Below are positions 13,338 through 21,561 of a DNA stretch of 64,000 bases, piece after piece. Every line of letters starts with the position of its first letter. The first letter of the stretch is position 1. This stretch comes from Pseudoalteromonas rubra (lineage in GTDB: Bacteria > Pseudomonadota > Gammaproteobacteria > Enterobacterales > Alteromonadaceae): positions 62,001-126,000 of the forward strand of contig NZ_PNCI01000013.1 of assembly GCF_005887095.1 (NCBI RefSeq), given 5' to 3'. Below the pieces are notes generated by a model, which saw only the letters and a program-made list of their open reading frames with translations, was not told the origin of the DNA and did no database searches. Position numbers and translations under genes: made by a program.

Positions 13338-13340
13338 GAA

Positions 13341-15650
13341 TCACACCTGGTATCGCGCCAGAATGTCATCCAGCCGAACGGCAAGCTTAGCCAGATGCTG
13401 TGATCGGTCGTCAATATCCTGACTACGTCCCAGATTACCATTGGCCTCTTCACTAATTGCACTGATGGCCTGACTGATCTGTGCCACAACTGCCGACTGC
13501 TCTTCTGCAGCCGTTGCAACCTGAGTATTCATCGCCACAATCTGCTCAATGGCATCAGACACCTCTATCAACGAGTCCTTTGCCTGCTCAGAGGTCTGCG
13601 CATTGTCAACGGAGCGTTCTCGACTTTGCTGCACGGACTGACGAGCTTCGCCAACACCGTTTTGCAGTGCCTTAATCATCTGCTCAATTTCCTCGGTTGC
13701 CTGTTGAGTACGCTGCGCCAGCCCCCTTACTTCATCTGCGACCACCGCAAAACCTCGCCCGGATTCACCGGCCCGCGCAGCCTCAATCGCAGCATTCAGC
13801 GCCAGTAAGTTAGTTTGCTCTGCAATAGACTGGATCACATCCAGCACACTTCCTATCTGCTCGCTTTGAGACGACAAGCCATTCATCACATCCCCGACCT
13901 TATCCATTTCTTCAGCCAGTTGTTCTGACACCTCAGCACAGTGCTCCACTAGCTGATTGGTCTGGCAGGTCAAAGAACTCACCTGATGGGTTTGTTCTGA
14001 GGTATTAAGTGCGCTGCTAGCCACCTCCTGCACCGTATACTGCATTTGTTGCCCGGCCGTAGCCGACTGCTCACAATCCTGCGACTGCTTATTCACACCA
14101 TCAATGAGACCTGCCACACGATCAGAGAGCGCCACTGACATTTCCTTGAGTGTATGAGCACTGTGTAGTAAGTCAGCGAAGTTATGCTGTAATCGCTCTA
14201 CCAGACTATTGACTGATCGGCTTAAATCACGGATCTCATCATCTCCTTCATCGGGCGCACGCAGTCTGAAGTCGTTATTATCTGCAATACCACGGATCGC
14301 TTTACTGGCAGCAATGACCGGTCGTGTAACACGATTAGCCACATAGAAACCAACCAGACTAGCAATGATCGCAGCCACAGAAACGAACAGAATAGAAGAA
14401 CTGAGCACGGAATACTTCAGCTCAGAAATCATTGCAAACGCTTCACTTTCATCGATTTCACTCACAATTGCCCAATGTAATCCGTCAATATCCAACGGCG
14501 CATAGGCTGATGCCACAGGCACACTCCGGTAATCCGAAAAAATAGCAAAGCCACTTTGACCAGCCAGCGCAGCTCGGGTGCCCGGAGAATCAATTCTGAG
14601 CGTGCCTATGGTTGTGTGCTTCTGCTCAATGTCATCAACCATGGCTTTATCAACATCAAAGGTTCTAAGCTGAGCGATAAAACCTCCTGGATCTTCGACA
14701 AAAAACCGACTGTTATTGAGCAACAGCTTGCGCTGATTGACCAGGTACACCTCACCACTGTCTCCCAGTCCCTGAGCACGCCACTGTCCATCCAGCGTCA
14801 ACATACGATTAATCTCATCAACAGGTAACTGAAATATCAAAGTGCCGAGTAGTGTGCCATCATCAGCCAGGATCGCGGAACTGACAAAACCAGCCGCCGC
14901 ATTGTAGGAAGGCAGATAGGGACTGAAATCCACAAAGTGACCCTGACGTACCTGCTGAGTACGAGCCGCCTCATAGGCCTGTGCTAAACCGGACTTCTGG
15001 AACGGCCCAGCGGTTAAGGAAGTCGCGAAATCCAGTTCCTTAAATACAGAGTACACCACATCGCCCTGAGGGTTGGTAATGAATATATCGTAAAAGCCAA
15101 AACGCGCCTGAAACTCTCGTAGTGCTTTGTGATAACGGCGATGTACAGCACTATAGGCACTGTTGTCACCCGCATCCAGAAGCTTATCTTTACTGCCTAA
15201 AGGATTGGGATTAGTAGCGATATAGTGGGATTGTAAAGCCCGAGCCGTGGGGCTTAAACCCGCTAACAGCTGACTCATACTCAGGCTGTCACCGCGGTTT
15301 TTTTGCTCATATTGATGAAGAAACTGAGTGTTATAATAACGACTCAGAGCGAGATCTTCATCTGACGTCACATGGGAATAGCTTGTAAATGCCTGCGAAA
15401 AAGCTCGACTGGCGTCTATCACCATGGTGGATCCTGCCAGGGTCACAACCTGATCAGAAATCGTTTTAAAATAGCGTTCAACCTGAGTTTGCATCGCGTT
15501 GCGACGCGATACCAGATTGTTTTCAATTTCCTTTGTCACGGCGGCCTTTCCCTCCTGGTAAGCCAGTAAGCCGATAACAAAGCAGGTGATAAGTAAGGGA
15601 ATTACAGCAAGCAGAACAGCAAGGATACTCAGACGGTTTTTTAATTGCAC
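13341..15650 (-). CDS. methyl-accepting chemotaxis protein with large periplasmic Cache-type sensor
   Basis: 769 residues. TM1 is about 8-30; a ~380-residue periplasmic region follows with Cache-like features ([19 protein letters not shown], then [20 protein letters not shown], and a membrane-proximal repeat ending [14 protein letters not shown]). TM2 is about 415-440, then HAMP and a signalling domain with [20 protein letters not shown]. Ligand unknown. The start is GTG at 15650 with TAGGAG upstream. Unlike the tandem pair at 3064-6956 it is of the Cache type, so the three receptors here sample different signals. Confidence 0.94.
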   Translation of the reverse strand: MQLKNRLSILAVLLAVIPLLITCFVIGLLAYQEGKAAVTKEIENNLVSRRNAMQTQVERYFKTISDQVVTLAGSTMVIDASRAFSQAFTSYSHVTSDEDLALSRYYNTQFLHQYEQKNRGDSLSMSQLLAGLSPTARALQSHYIATNPNPLGSKDKLLDAGDNSAYSAVHRRYHKALREFQARFGFYDIFITNPQGDVVYSVFKELDFATSLTAGPFQKSGLAQAYEAARTQQVRQGHFVDFSPYLPSYNAAAGFVSSAILADDGTLLGTLIFQLPVDEINRMLTLDGQWRAQGLGDSGEVYLVNQRKLLLNNSRFFVEDPGGFIAQLRTFDVDKAMVDDIEQKHTTIGTLRIDSPGTRAALAGQSGFAIFSDYRSVPVASAYAPLDIDGLHWAIVSEIDESEAFAMISELKYSVLSSSILFVSVAAIIASLVGFYVANRVTRPVIAASKAIRGIADNNDFRLRAPDEGDDEIRDLSRSVNSLVERLQHNFADLLHSAHTLKEMSVALSDRVAGLIDGVNKQSQDCEQSATAGQQMQYTVQEVASSALNTSEQTHQVSSLTCQTNQLVEHCAEVSEQLAEEMDKVGDVMNGLSSQSEQIGSVLDVIQSIAEQTNLLALNAAIEAARAGESGRGFAVVADEVRGLAQRTQQATEEIEQMIKALQNGVGEARQSVQQSRERSVDNAQTSEQAKDSLIEVSDAIEQIVAMNTQVATAAEEQSAVVAQISQAISAISEEANGNLGRSQDIDDRSQHLAKLAVRLDDILARYQV

Positions 15651-16556
15651 GTAAACTCCTACAGCACAAAGCAGCTCAGTTCCAGGCCGGGGGAACTGGC
15701 AAAATGTATACCACAGCCAACACCGATGTAGGCCCTAAATAACGAGTGGGCGCTTTAACAACATCAGAAGTAGCACATACACCATGTCAGACTACAGCCA
15801 GGGCCTGCCTTAGTGAAAAGGCTGTCATGACTCGCGTATCCTTGACATGAATTAGTTATTAAAATTGATTTGATACATGAACTAACCTACACCTTTTAAT
15901 ACTTTGATACTAGTAATAAAAGATTGGTTTTTGATGTCAATCAGGTATGACCAATTCAGACCAACTGAATTAAGGTGTAGAAATAGAGTAGAAATCGAGC
16001 CACATCTGTGGTCCAACTAAAAATGACAGGAGACTTTTTAAATGTTCAGATTCAGAAAGTACTCTGAGTAAAGAGTGATGAGTCAGCTGCCCATCAAGGT
16101 TGGCAGGGTGCTTCTTTGCATCCGCTTATTGCTGAAGCTACAGCGCCGCCATCTACAATTTTCACTGCTTTTTTAGCAATGAAAATATTCATAGAAAACA
16201 GCTAAAAACAAATAATAAACCATTGAAACAAAATAAAAACAAAAAACAAAAAACAAGGCTGGATTAATTATTACACCATTACACACAAAGCATTAATTAA
16301 ATACCCGCACCAGTCTCACCAAAAAACACAACAATAAGACACACAAAGCATCACAACATGATTTTGACATAAAGTTGAAAGCATTTTTTCACATCTTGTC
16401 TCTAGAATAGCGCCTCTCTCAGCAGGAAGAGAGCTTCCCGTGCACCAACACTCTGCAATTTGCAAAGACAATCTGGGTTGAATTAACAAAGGGAATACAA
16501 ACAAAACATGCGAGCACAAACGTGTCGCTCTGCTTACGTTAATACCAGGTAAAATA
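15651..16556. other. 906-base intergenic region between divergent genes
   Basis: Leader for the chemoreceptor on the left and the phosphodiesterase on the right. Seen: a 9-bp inverted repeat CTACACCTT (15887-15895) and AAGGTGTAG (15972-15980), enclosing a hairpin AATTCAG/CTGAATT (15953-15971) and a GGTATGACC palindrome that resembles GntR-family operators; two micro-ORFs at 16042-16176; and a purine-rich CAAAAA-repeat tract near 16205-16255. Nothing else supportable was found. Confidence 0.4.
16078..16176 (+). CDS. possible micro-protein (32 residues), preceded by a 9-residue ORF
   Basis: A 9-residue ORF (16042-16071) has a good ribosome binding site, AGGAG, 9 bases before its ATG. Its TAA stop is followed after 6 bases by ATG at 16078, opening a 32-residue ORF rich in Leu, Arg and Lys (starts MSQLPIKVGR, ends QFSLLF), cationic and amphipathic. 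The close spacing suggests coupling, or a leader peptide arrangement. No family recognised; it could be chance in non-coding DNA. Confidence 0.25.
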   Translation: MSQLPIKVGRVLLCIRLLLKLQRRHLQFSLLF

Positions 16557-18269
16557 ATGAAAAAAATACGCTTATTACTTAGCATCAGCGCTGCGCTCAG
16601 CAGTTTCTGCTCTCTTGGCGCACCTGAGGTGCATTACGACCAATGTCAGAGCACTTTTAGCTATCTGGGCGCCAGCTACCAGGGCACCACTGACAAAAAT
16701 AACTCAGGCAGCCAGTGGTGTTACCTGAAGCAAGCCACTGACGGCTCTAGCTGGGGTAATGTAAGGATTGAGACCATTCCAGCGTTTACCACAGTCACAG
16801 GAAAAAGTTGCAACCTCCCCTCCAGTTATCAGGGAGAGCAATTTTATGGCTGCACAACGCGTAATCATAGTGCGCCCTGGTGCTATGTTGATGAACAAGG
16901 TAGCTGGGAGGAATGTGCCACCGAAGAGCCTGAACCGCTCATGAGCCACACCCATCCTCAGCCGAATAAACGACTTGACCGCGTTGCACTGGGCTCTTGT
17001 TTTAAAACACAGGGCGATATGCCCGAAGCACTGGCACGCCTGATAGGACACAAACCCGACTTATTCTTCTGGCTGGGTGACAATATCTATGCCGACACCA
17101 CAGATATGAGCACTATGCGACAAAAATATGATGATAAAAAACGCAACCTTGACTATCAGAAGTTTCTGGCAGCTGGGATCCCTGTCATGGCAACCTGGGA
17201 TGACCACGACTTTGGTCGCAATAATGACGGCAAACACTACCCTAAACGTGCCCAAAGTCAGCTCGAATACTTAAGACACTTCGATGCGCCCGCAGATGAT
17301 CCCAGGCTAAATGGCCAGGCTGGCATCTATGAAGCCAAAATGCTGGGACAAAAGGGCGAGCAAACTCATGTCATCACGCTGGATGCTCGCTATTTCCGCT
17401 CCCCCACCTTTTCTAACTATGGTGCCTGTGAAGGAAACGCCACGACGATACTTGGCGAGCAGCAATGGCAGTGGCTGGAACAAGAACTCAACAAACCCTC
17501 TGAAATTAAGCTCATTGCCAGTGGGATCCAAGTCCTTCCTCCCTTATATCAGGGTCGCAGTCGCAGCAGTTACTGTGCATATGGTGATGGCAAGAAATTT
17601 GAGCAGGTACTCAGTAACCTGCAAGAGTCAGAGATGTCTGGCACCAGTTATGAATCCTGGGCAGAGGTCCCACTGGAGCGTGAACGCCTGTTGAGGCTAG
17701 TACAAAAGTCAATCAACGCAGGCAAAACAAAAGCCGTGATTTTCTTATCCGGCGACCAGCATTGGGGTGAACTACTGCAAAAAGACATTCCGGCCAGCGC
17801 GGAGTACGGCAAAATGGCCAGAGTCTATGAGGTAACTGCTTCTGGATTTGGTCAGAACTGGCCCTATCATATTGAAAACCCTTTACGCTTACCTGTATAT
17901 GCTGATACCAAAGGGGATGGCAACTATACCAAGCAATGTAAGTTTCCAGCCAAATACGCTGCCGTGACCTATCAGGGTTGTATTACCCGGGACCACGATA
18001 AACCCTGGTGCTACACCGAGGTGGACGAGAATGGCAATGGTATAAAGGGTGAATGGGGTAACTGTGCGGCCAGTGGTGCAACGATTCCCACCGGCCAGGT
18101 TGGTGTTGTCAGTAAAGATATTGCGGATCTGACTACCAGTAACCGTCATCTGATCAACAAATCTGGCAGCAACTACGGCATGCTGGATATAGACTGGCAA
18201 AAACGCACCATCAAGTTATCGATAGAAACAGCGAAGGAAGAAGCGGTGTCGACGATCATTAATTTCTAG
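16557..18269 (+). CDS. secreted PhoD-like phosphodiesterase/phosphatase with FN2-like modules
   Basis: 570 residues with a signal peptide (about 1-22). The catalytic core is PhoD-like: GSCFKT (about 146), LGDNIYAD (about 173-180), WDDHDFGRNNDG (about 214), and SGDQHWGE (about 398-405) supply the expected metal ligands. Two Cys-rich modules precede it: a degenerate one (Cys30 to about 70) and one at Cys85-Cys120 with the pattern C..P..Y.G..F..C...WC...W..C. A third, closest to a fibronectin type II module, is inserted late in the enzyme (Cys461-Cys503, CKFP...Y..C...WC.T...WGNC). FN2 modules bind matrix or polysaccharide in other proteins; here a surface or substrate-binding role is inferred. 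Start ATG at 16557, weak AGGT upstream. No Pho box was recognised. Confidence 0.87.
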   Translation: MKKIRLLLSISAALSSFCSLGAPEVHYDQCQSTFSYLGASYQGTTDKNNSGSQWCYLKQATDGSSWGNVRIETIPAFTTVTGKSCNLPSSYQGEQFYGCTTRNHSAPWCYVDEQGSWEECATEEPEPLMSHTHPQPNKRLDRVALGSCFKTQGDMPEALARLIGHKPDLFFWLGDNIYADTTDMSTMRQKYDDKKRNLDYQKFLAAGIPVMATWDDHDFGRNNDGKHYPKRAQSQLEYLRHFDAPADDPRLNGQAGIYEAKMLGQKGEQTHVITLDARYFRSPTFSNYGACEGNATTILGEQQWQWLEQELNKPSEIKLIASGIQVLPPLYQGRSRSSYCAYGDGKKFEQVLSNLQESEMSGTSYESWAEVPLERERLLRLVQKSINAGKTKAVIFLSGDQHWGELLQKDIPASAEYGKMARVYEVTASGFGQNWPYHIENPLRLPVYADTKGDGNYTKQCKFPAKYAAVTYQGCITRDHDKPWCYTEVDENGNGIKGEWGNCAASGATIPTGQVGVVSKDIADLTTSNRHLINKSGSNYGMLDIDWQKRTIKLSIETAKEEAVSTIINF

Positions 18270-18276
18270 AGATGCA

Positions 18277-18324
18277 ATACACAACCGTATGCTGATCTGG
18301 TGAACACAGGTCAGCATTGTGTAT
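18277..18324. terminator. two-part hairpin between convergent genes
   Basis: ATACACAA (18277-18284) pairs with TTGTGTAT (18317-18324), and inside it ATGCTGATCT (18289-18298) pairs with AGGTCAGCAT (18308-18317) with one G-T type mismatch. No clear T-run follows. Position after the phosphodiesterase stop and before the convergent stop at 18347 suggests transcription termination. Confidence 0.5.
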
Positions 18325-18346
18325 CTAGCCCAATTGAATGTAACGG

Positions 18347-18688
18347 TTATTTGACGACTTTCAGGCTCAGCCTCGATACAGAAGAAGACATCGGCACTGG
18401 GTGATCTGCAGCCCTGGCACGAAAGGCACGGGCTCTGTCATGTGCACTGCGAACCGCATCGCATTGCGCGATAATATCTTCTTCATCCAGTGCCTCACCC
18501 AAATCCATAACGATCCGATACGCCGATTCGTACAATTCTTGTTTGGCATCTTCTTCAGCGCGAAAGCGCATAAAGAAATTCTGCACTTTTTGCTCGGGTC
18601 CATGTAATTCAATGCCCTGAATACAGGCCCCTATCATAATGGCAAGCAATAAAAATAGCGCAATAATTGTTAATGCTAACAATAGCAT
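18347..18688 (-). CDS. small single-pass membrane protein, third gene of GG-peptide operon
   Basis: 113 residues of no recognised family. An N-terminal membrane helix (about 2-24, LLLALTIIALFLLLAIMIGA) is followed by a charged, helical cytoplasmic or periplasmic part (RFRAEEDAKQELYESAYR, then a segment rich in Asp/Glu/Arg). The ribosome binding site is an exact AGGAGG with 7-base spacing, formed by the end of the previous gene, whose stop lies 2 bases before this start. Tight packing shows it belongs to the operon that begins with the GG-leader peptide at 19447. An accessory, immunity or transport role is possible but unsupported. Confidence 0.6.
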   Translation of the reverse strand: MLLLALTIIALFLLLAIMIGACIQGIELHGPEQKVQNFFMRFRAEEDAKQELYESAYRIVMDLGEALDEEDIIAQCDAVRSAHDRARAFRARAADHPVPMSSSVSRLSLKVVK

Positions 18689-18690
18689 GT

Positions 18691-19242
18691 TTATGCCTCC
18701 TGTCTGATCCGTGATTCCATAAACTTATAGAATGGATACTTGGCAACAATTAACCAGATCATAATATTGGCGCACACAGTTATTGGGCCATATAAAGCAT
18801 AGATTGCGTTGCTTTCAAGGAAACCTCTCAATACTAATTGTAACGCATTCAACAGAACCAGTAAGAAAGTAATATATAATGTATAGCGTGCAGCCTGTGT
18901 GAACAAACAACCTCGGATCAAGTGCACAATATACAGAGTAACCGCATAAGAAACTCCACAACACACCAAGGTGAAGTAATATATCTGGATCTTTATCTGC
19001 AGATCGATTTCCAAAGCAAGGATAAATGATGCCAGTTGGCCACTGGTTATATTGAAAATCAGACACGTCAGAGCAGTCAAGAAACATGAATGAAGTTTAT
19101 GATCTGAGATTGTTTTAAGACTCGCTTTTCCGCCGAACAGAAGATTTAACCTGTACTGCTTGAAGTAATACAACAAATATATAACAACCATCAGCTGTAA
19201 ACATCGTAACGTCCATCCCGTTACTACATAAAACTCACTCAT
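18691..19242 (-). CDS. multi-pass membrane protein, second gene of GG-peptide operon
   Basis: 183 residues of no recognised family. ATG at 19242 is chosen because AAGGAC lies just upstream and the protein then starts with a first membrane helix; a longer reading would overlap the peptide gene. About five hydrophobic segments can be seen (starting near residues 9, 50, 80, 115 and 145), separated by short basic loops, ending in a charged tail (KFMESRIRQEA). It lies 25 bases after the GG-peptide stop. Proteins of this kind next to bacteriocin-like peptides are often immunity proteins or transporters; that is inference from position only. Confidence 0.62.
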   Translation of the reverse strand: MSEFYVVTGWTLRCLQLMVVIYLLYYFKQYRLNLLFGGKASLKTISDHKLHSCFLTALTCLIFNITSGQLASFILALEIDLQIKIQIYYFTLVCCGVSYAVTLYIVHLIRGCLFTQAARYTLYITFLLVLLNALQLVLRGFLESNAIYALYGPITVCANIMIWLIVAKYPFYKFMESRIRQEA

Positions 19243-19267
19243 GTTTTGTCCTTTATATAGCGCGACA

Positions 19268-19447
19268 CTAGCAGTATTGCGACGACAAAGTACCCTGCTC
19301 ACAGTCTCTGGGCTGGTCTCCATCAGAAGTGATGCCGCCAAATACCTTAGCAAGTTGTTTTTTTGACAAGCCATAACCGTTTAACTGCTTCAATTTCTTT
19401 GCTTTCACAATTAAACGATGGTTGTTTTTCTTGGTAGTAGCTTTCAT
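19268..19447 (-). CDS. 59-residue peptide with double-glycine leader, bacteriocin/RiPP precursor candidate
   Basis: Not previously evident because it is short; read directly from the minus strand. The start ATG (19447-19445) has AAAGGA about 7 bases upstream and the stop is TAG (19270-19268). The N-terminal part is Lys-rich (MKATTKKNNHRLIVKAKKLK), then QLNGYGLSKKQLAKVFGG, a pattern typical of leader peptides cut after Gly-Gly by C39-type peptidases, with hydrophobic residues at -4, -7, -12. The remaining core is 21 residues, acidic/polar, with two cysteines, and ends in Cys. This fits a class II microcin/bacteriocin or modified-peptide precursor. No peptidase, lanthipeptide enzyme or ABC exporter is seen nearby, so processing would be in trans. 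Two membrane-protein genes follow in the same operon. Confidence 0.6.
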   Translation of the reverse strand: MKATTKKNNHRLIVKAKKLKQLNGYGLSKKQLAKVFGGITSDGDQPRDCEQGTLSSQYC

Positions 19448-19758
19448 GGGCTTTTCCTTTCATAGCTTATTGGATAGAACAATCTCAGCCACCTGCTGCA
19501 GTCATGTTAAACAAGCACGGCTGGATATTCAACTTAAATTTAACATTAGATTAACCAAAAGCAGTATGACCAGACATAGTTAGCAGGGACGTTTAAAGCT
19601 AAGTTACCATGAAAATATTAATATTAAAGACGTTGTAAAAAATACAATCCACTCAAATGCAATTTATGAACTCAGTAACAAACACCTACTGCGGCCAACA
19701 GAAGGTCGACGTACCGCGCCGCTCGGGTGATGTGTACAAAAAAGAGAGAGATTGAAAG
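19448..19758. other. 311-base upstream region of the GG-peptide operon
   Basis: AT-rich and non-coding by inspection. It holds the putative promoter at 19504-19532 and the end of the diguanylate cyclase transcript. No strong hairpin with T-run was seen. Confidence 0.4.
19504..19532 (-). promoter_or_regulatory. putative promoter of the GG-peptide operon
   Basis: On the minus strand, TTGAAT (19532-19527) and TAACAT (19509-19504) with 17-base spacing, each 4 of 6 matches to the sigma-70 consensus. The predicted transcript starts about 50 bases before the peptide ATG. Confidence 0.3.
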
Positions 19759-21432
19759 CTAAGCGTGGAGCTGCCCCTGGTAAACACATACTCGGTTACG
19801 ACCACCGCGTTTTGCATCATAAAGTGCTTCATCAGCCTGTTTTAAAAGTATTTTTCCACTATCCATACCAGGTTGATAAAAGGCGACGCCAAAACTGGCT
19901 GAAATGGTAAACAGGGTATCTTTAGCGGTAAAGTTAAGCTCAGTCAGATCGCAGCGCAGGCGCTCCAGATAAACAACCACTTTGTCCTGTTCACATTCAG
20001 GGATCAAAATACAGAACTCTTCGCCACCAATGCGCGCAACCAAATCTGAGCTGCGGCTGGACGCCAGTAAAAACCGTGCGACCTCTTTGAGCACTTCATC
20101 ACCCATATCATGGCCCCACTGGTCATTGATCTGCTTAAAATAGTCAATATCGAGCAAAACCAGCGCAAACAAACACCCGTAACGGGATGAGCGGTCCAGC
20201 TCCTGCTCGAAGCGCAATGTAAAAAATCGCCGGTTGAATAAACTCGTCAGGGGATCCTGATTGGCAGTCTTTTCCAGCATAGCATTCGCCTCTGTGAGCT
20301 CCGCCGTGCGTTCGTCAATTTTATCCTGCAGGTTATCATTCAGTGCCCTCAGTGTGCGCATCATATAGCTAAAGTGGGCTGTCAGCTCTCGAACCTCCTG
20401 CCAGCCACGCGTGACTCTTGGAAGCTCGCTCAGATCTCCCTCATGGGTTACCTTTTCAATATAGGACTTGAGGTTTTCAATGGGCTGAGAAATATAAATC
20501 GACAGCCCAATGCCAACAATCACAGCCATTAGCACAATACCCAATTCAGCGGCATAGATAACCGAACGATTGGCATAGACCATAGCATTCACTTCGTTTT
20601 CATCCATTTTGGCCACTAACCCCCAGCCCAACTGCTCGATGTAGCGAGTTGATGCGAGCACAGGGACGCCGCGATAGTCAGGGGACTGTTCCAGGACAAG
20701 TTCATTACCAGACAAGGCTTGTATGATGGGCACAGTGCCTTCGGCAAAAGAGACTGTGCGCGTGAACGCGGCTTTAAGGTCATACTTGAGAGGCGTCGCA
20801 AACAGGGCATCGCCATTGCTATCCTGCATAGCAATAAGCCACTCCCCAGTCTGGCCCAAACCGGTTCGGTCTCTGACCAGTTGATTAAGAAATTGAGTCG
20901 AAAAGTTCACCTTAACATAGCCAACCAGCCGCCCGTCTAACAACAAAGGTGCCACACGGCTCAACTGTACCTGTCCATTATGCTGTTCCAGACGCATGGG
21001 GCGATCTTCAAATTGTGCAGCTGCCAGGCTATCGAGCTTCTCAAACCCATTGGTTGCAGTAACAAACTGCCCCTGACTATCAAACACGCCTATGCTTTTA
21101 AGGTAGGATCGATCGATGGCGGCATCATTAATGATCCGGGTGATTTGCGCTTGGTGCTGAGTTTCCTGCGTATTATTCCACAATGCCAACGATCGGCGCA
21201 GCTGCGTCCTGCTGGCTATTTGCGCCACATTGTCGTTTGCGCGTTCTACGCCAGCAAGGATTCGTAGCTTGGCGATTTGTGAAATCGCGTTCAGATTAGA
21301 CTTAACCTGCTCCCGATACTGCACGCCCGTGTAACTGTTGAGAGAATACAGCCCGATAAACAGGGGTAATGCCGTCACTACGATAAAGGTTGCGATAAGC
21401 AGGTGTTTTAACTTCACATGCGCCCGAAACAC
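19759..21432 (-). CDS. membrane diguanylate cyclase with periplasmic Cache-like sensor, HAMP and GGDEF
   Basis: 557 residues. TM1 is about 12-32, a ~245-residue periplasmic sensor follows (SIGVFDSQGQFV and LLLDGRLVGYVKVNF strands are Cache-like), TM2 is about 287-310, then HAMP, a coiled coil and GGDEF (about 395-550). The active-site loop is GGEEF, with an RSSD I-site five residues upstream, so it should make c-di-GMP from two GTP and be product-inhibited. The start is GTG at 21432; an in-frame GTG six codons later is an alternative. It stands alone downstream of hrpB on the same strand. Confidence 0.92.
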   Translation of the reverse strand: MFRAHVKLKHLLIATFIVVTALPLFIGLYSLNSYTGVQYREQVKSNLNAISQIAKLRILAGVERANDNVAQIASRTQLRRSLALWNNTQETQHQAQITRIINDAAIDRSYLKSIGVFDSQGQFVTATNGFEKLDSLAAAQFEDRPMRLEQHNGQVQLSRVAPLLLDGRLVGYVKVNFSTQFLNQLVRDRTGLGQTGEWLIAMQDSNGDALFATPLKYDLKAAFTRTVSFAEGTVPIIQALSGNELVLEQSPDYRGVPVLASTRYIEQLGWGLVAKMDENEVNAMVYANRSVIYAAELGIVLMAVIVGIGLSIYISQPIENLKSYIEKVTHEGDLSELPRVTRGWQEVRELTAHFSYMMRTLRALNDNLQDKIDERTAELTEANAMLEKTANQDPLTSLFNRRFFTLRFEQELDRSSRYGCLFALVLLDIDYFKQINDQWGHDMGDEVLKEVARFLLASSRSSDLVARIGGEEFCILIPECEQDKVVVYLERLRCDLTELNFTAKDTLFTISASFGVAFYQPGMDSGKILLKQADEALYDAKRGGRNRVCVYQGQLHA

Positions 21433-21561
21433 TGTGTGATTGATCTATTCAGGATAGCACAATCCCACAATATTGCGAGAATCACAACAATACAAACTGT
21501 AATTCAATCATCAGCAGTGTCAGTGATACCAATTATTAAAGATAACCCCACCTGCGCGTAA

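Noticed and set aside
16360..16460. Stable RNA gene behind a TTGACA-like promoter before the phosphodiesterase
   Set aside because: No cloverleaf or T-loop sequence and only a short CTCTC/GAGAG hairpin; not supportable.
19243..19374. N-terminal extension of the five-helix membrane protein
   Set aside because: It overlaps the GG-peptide gene in another frame; ATG at 19242 with AAGGAC is the better start.
21526..21534. Second copy of the palindromic element
   Set aside because: Only one ATACCAATT end is present, with no matching arm within 200 bases.
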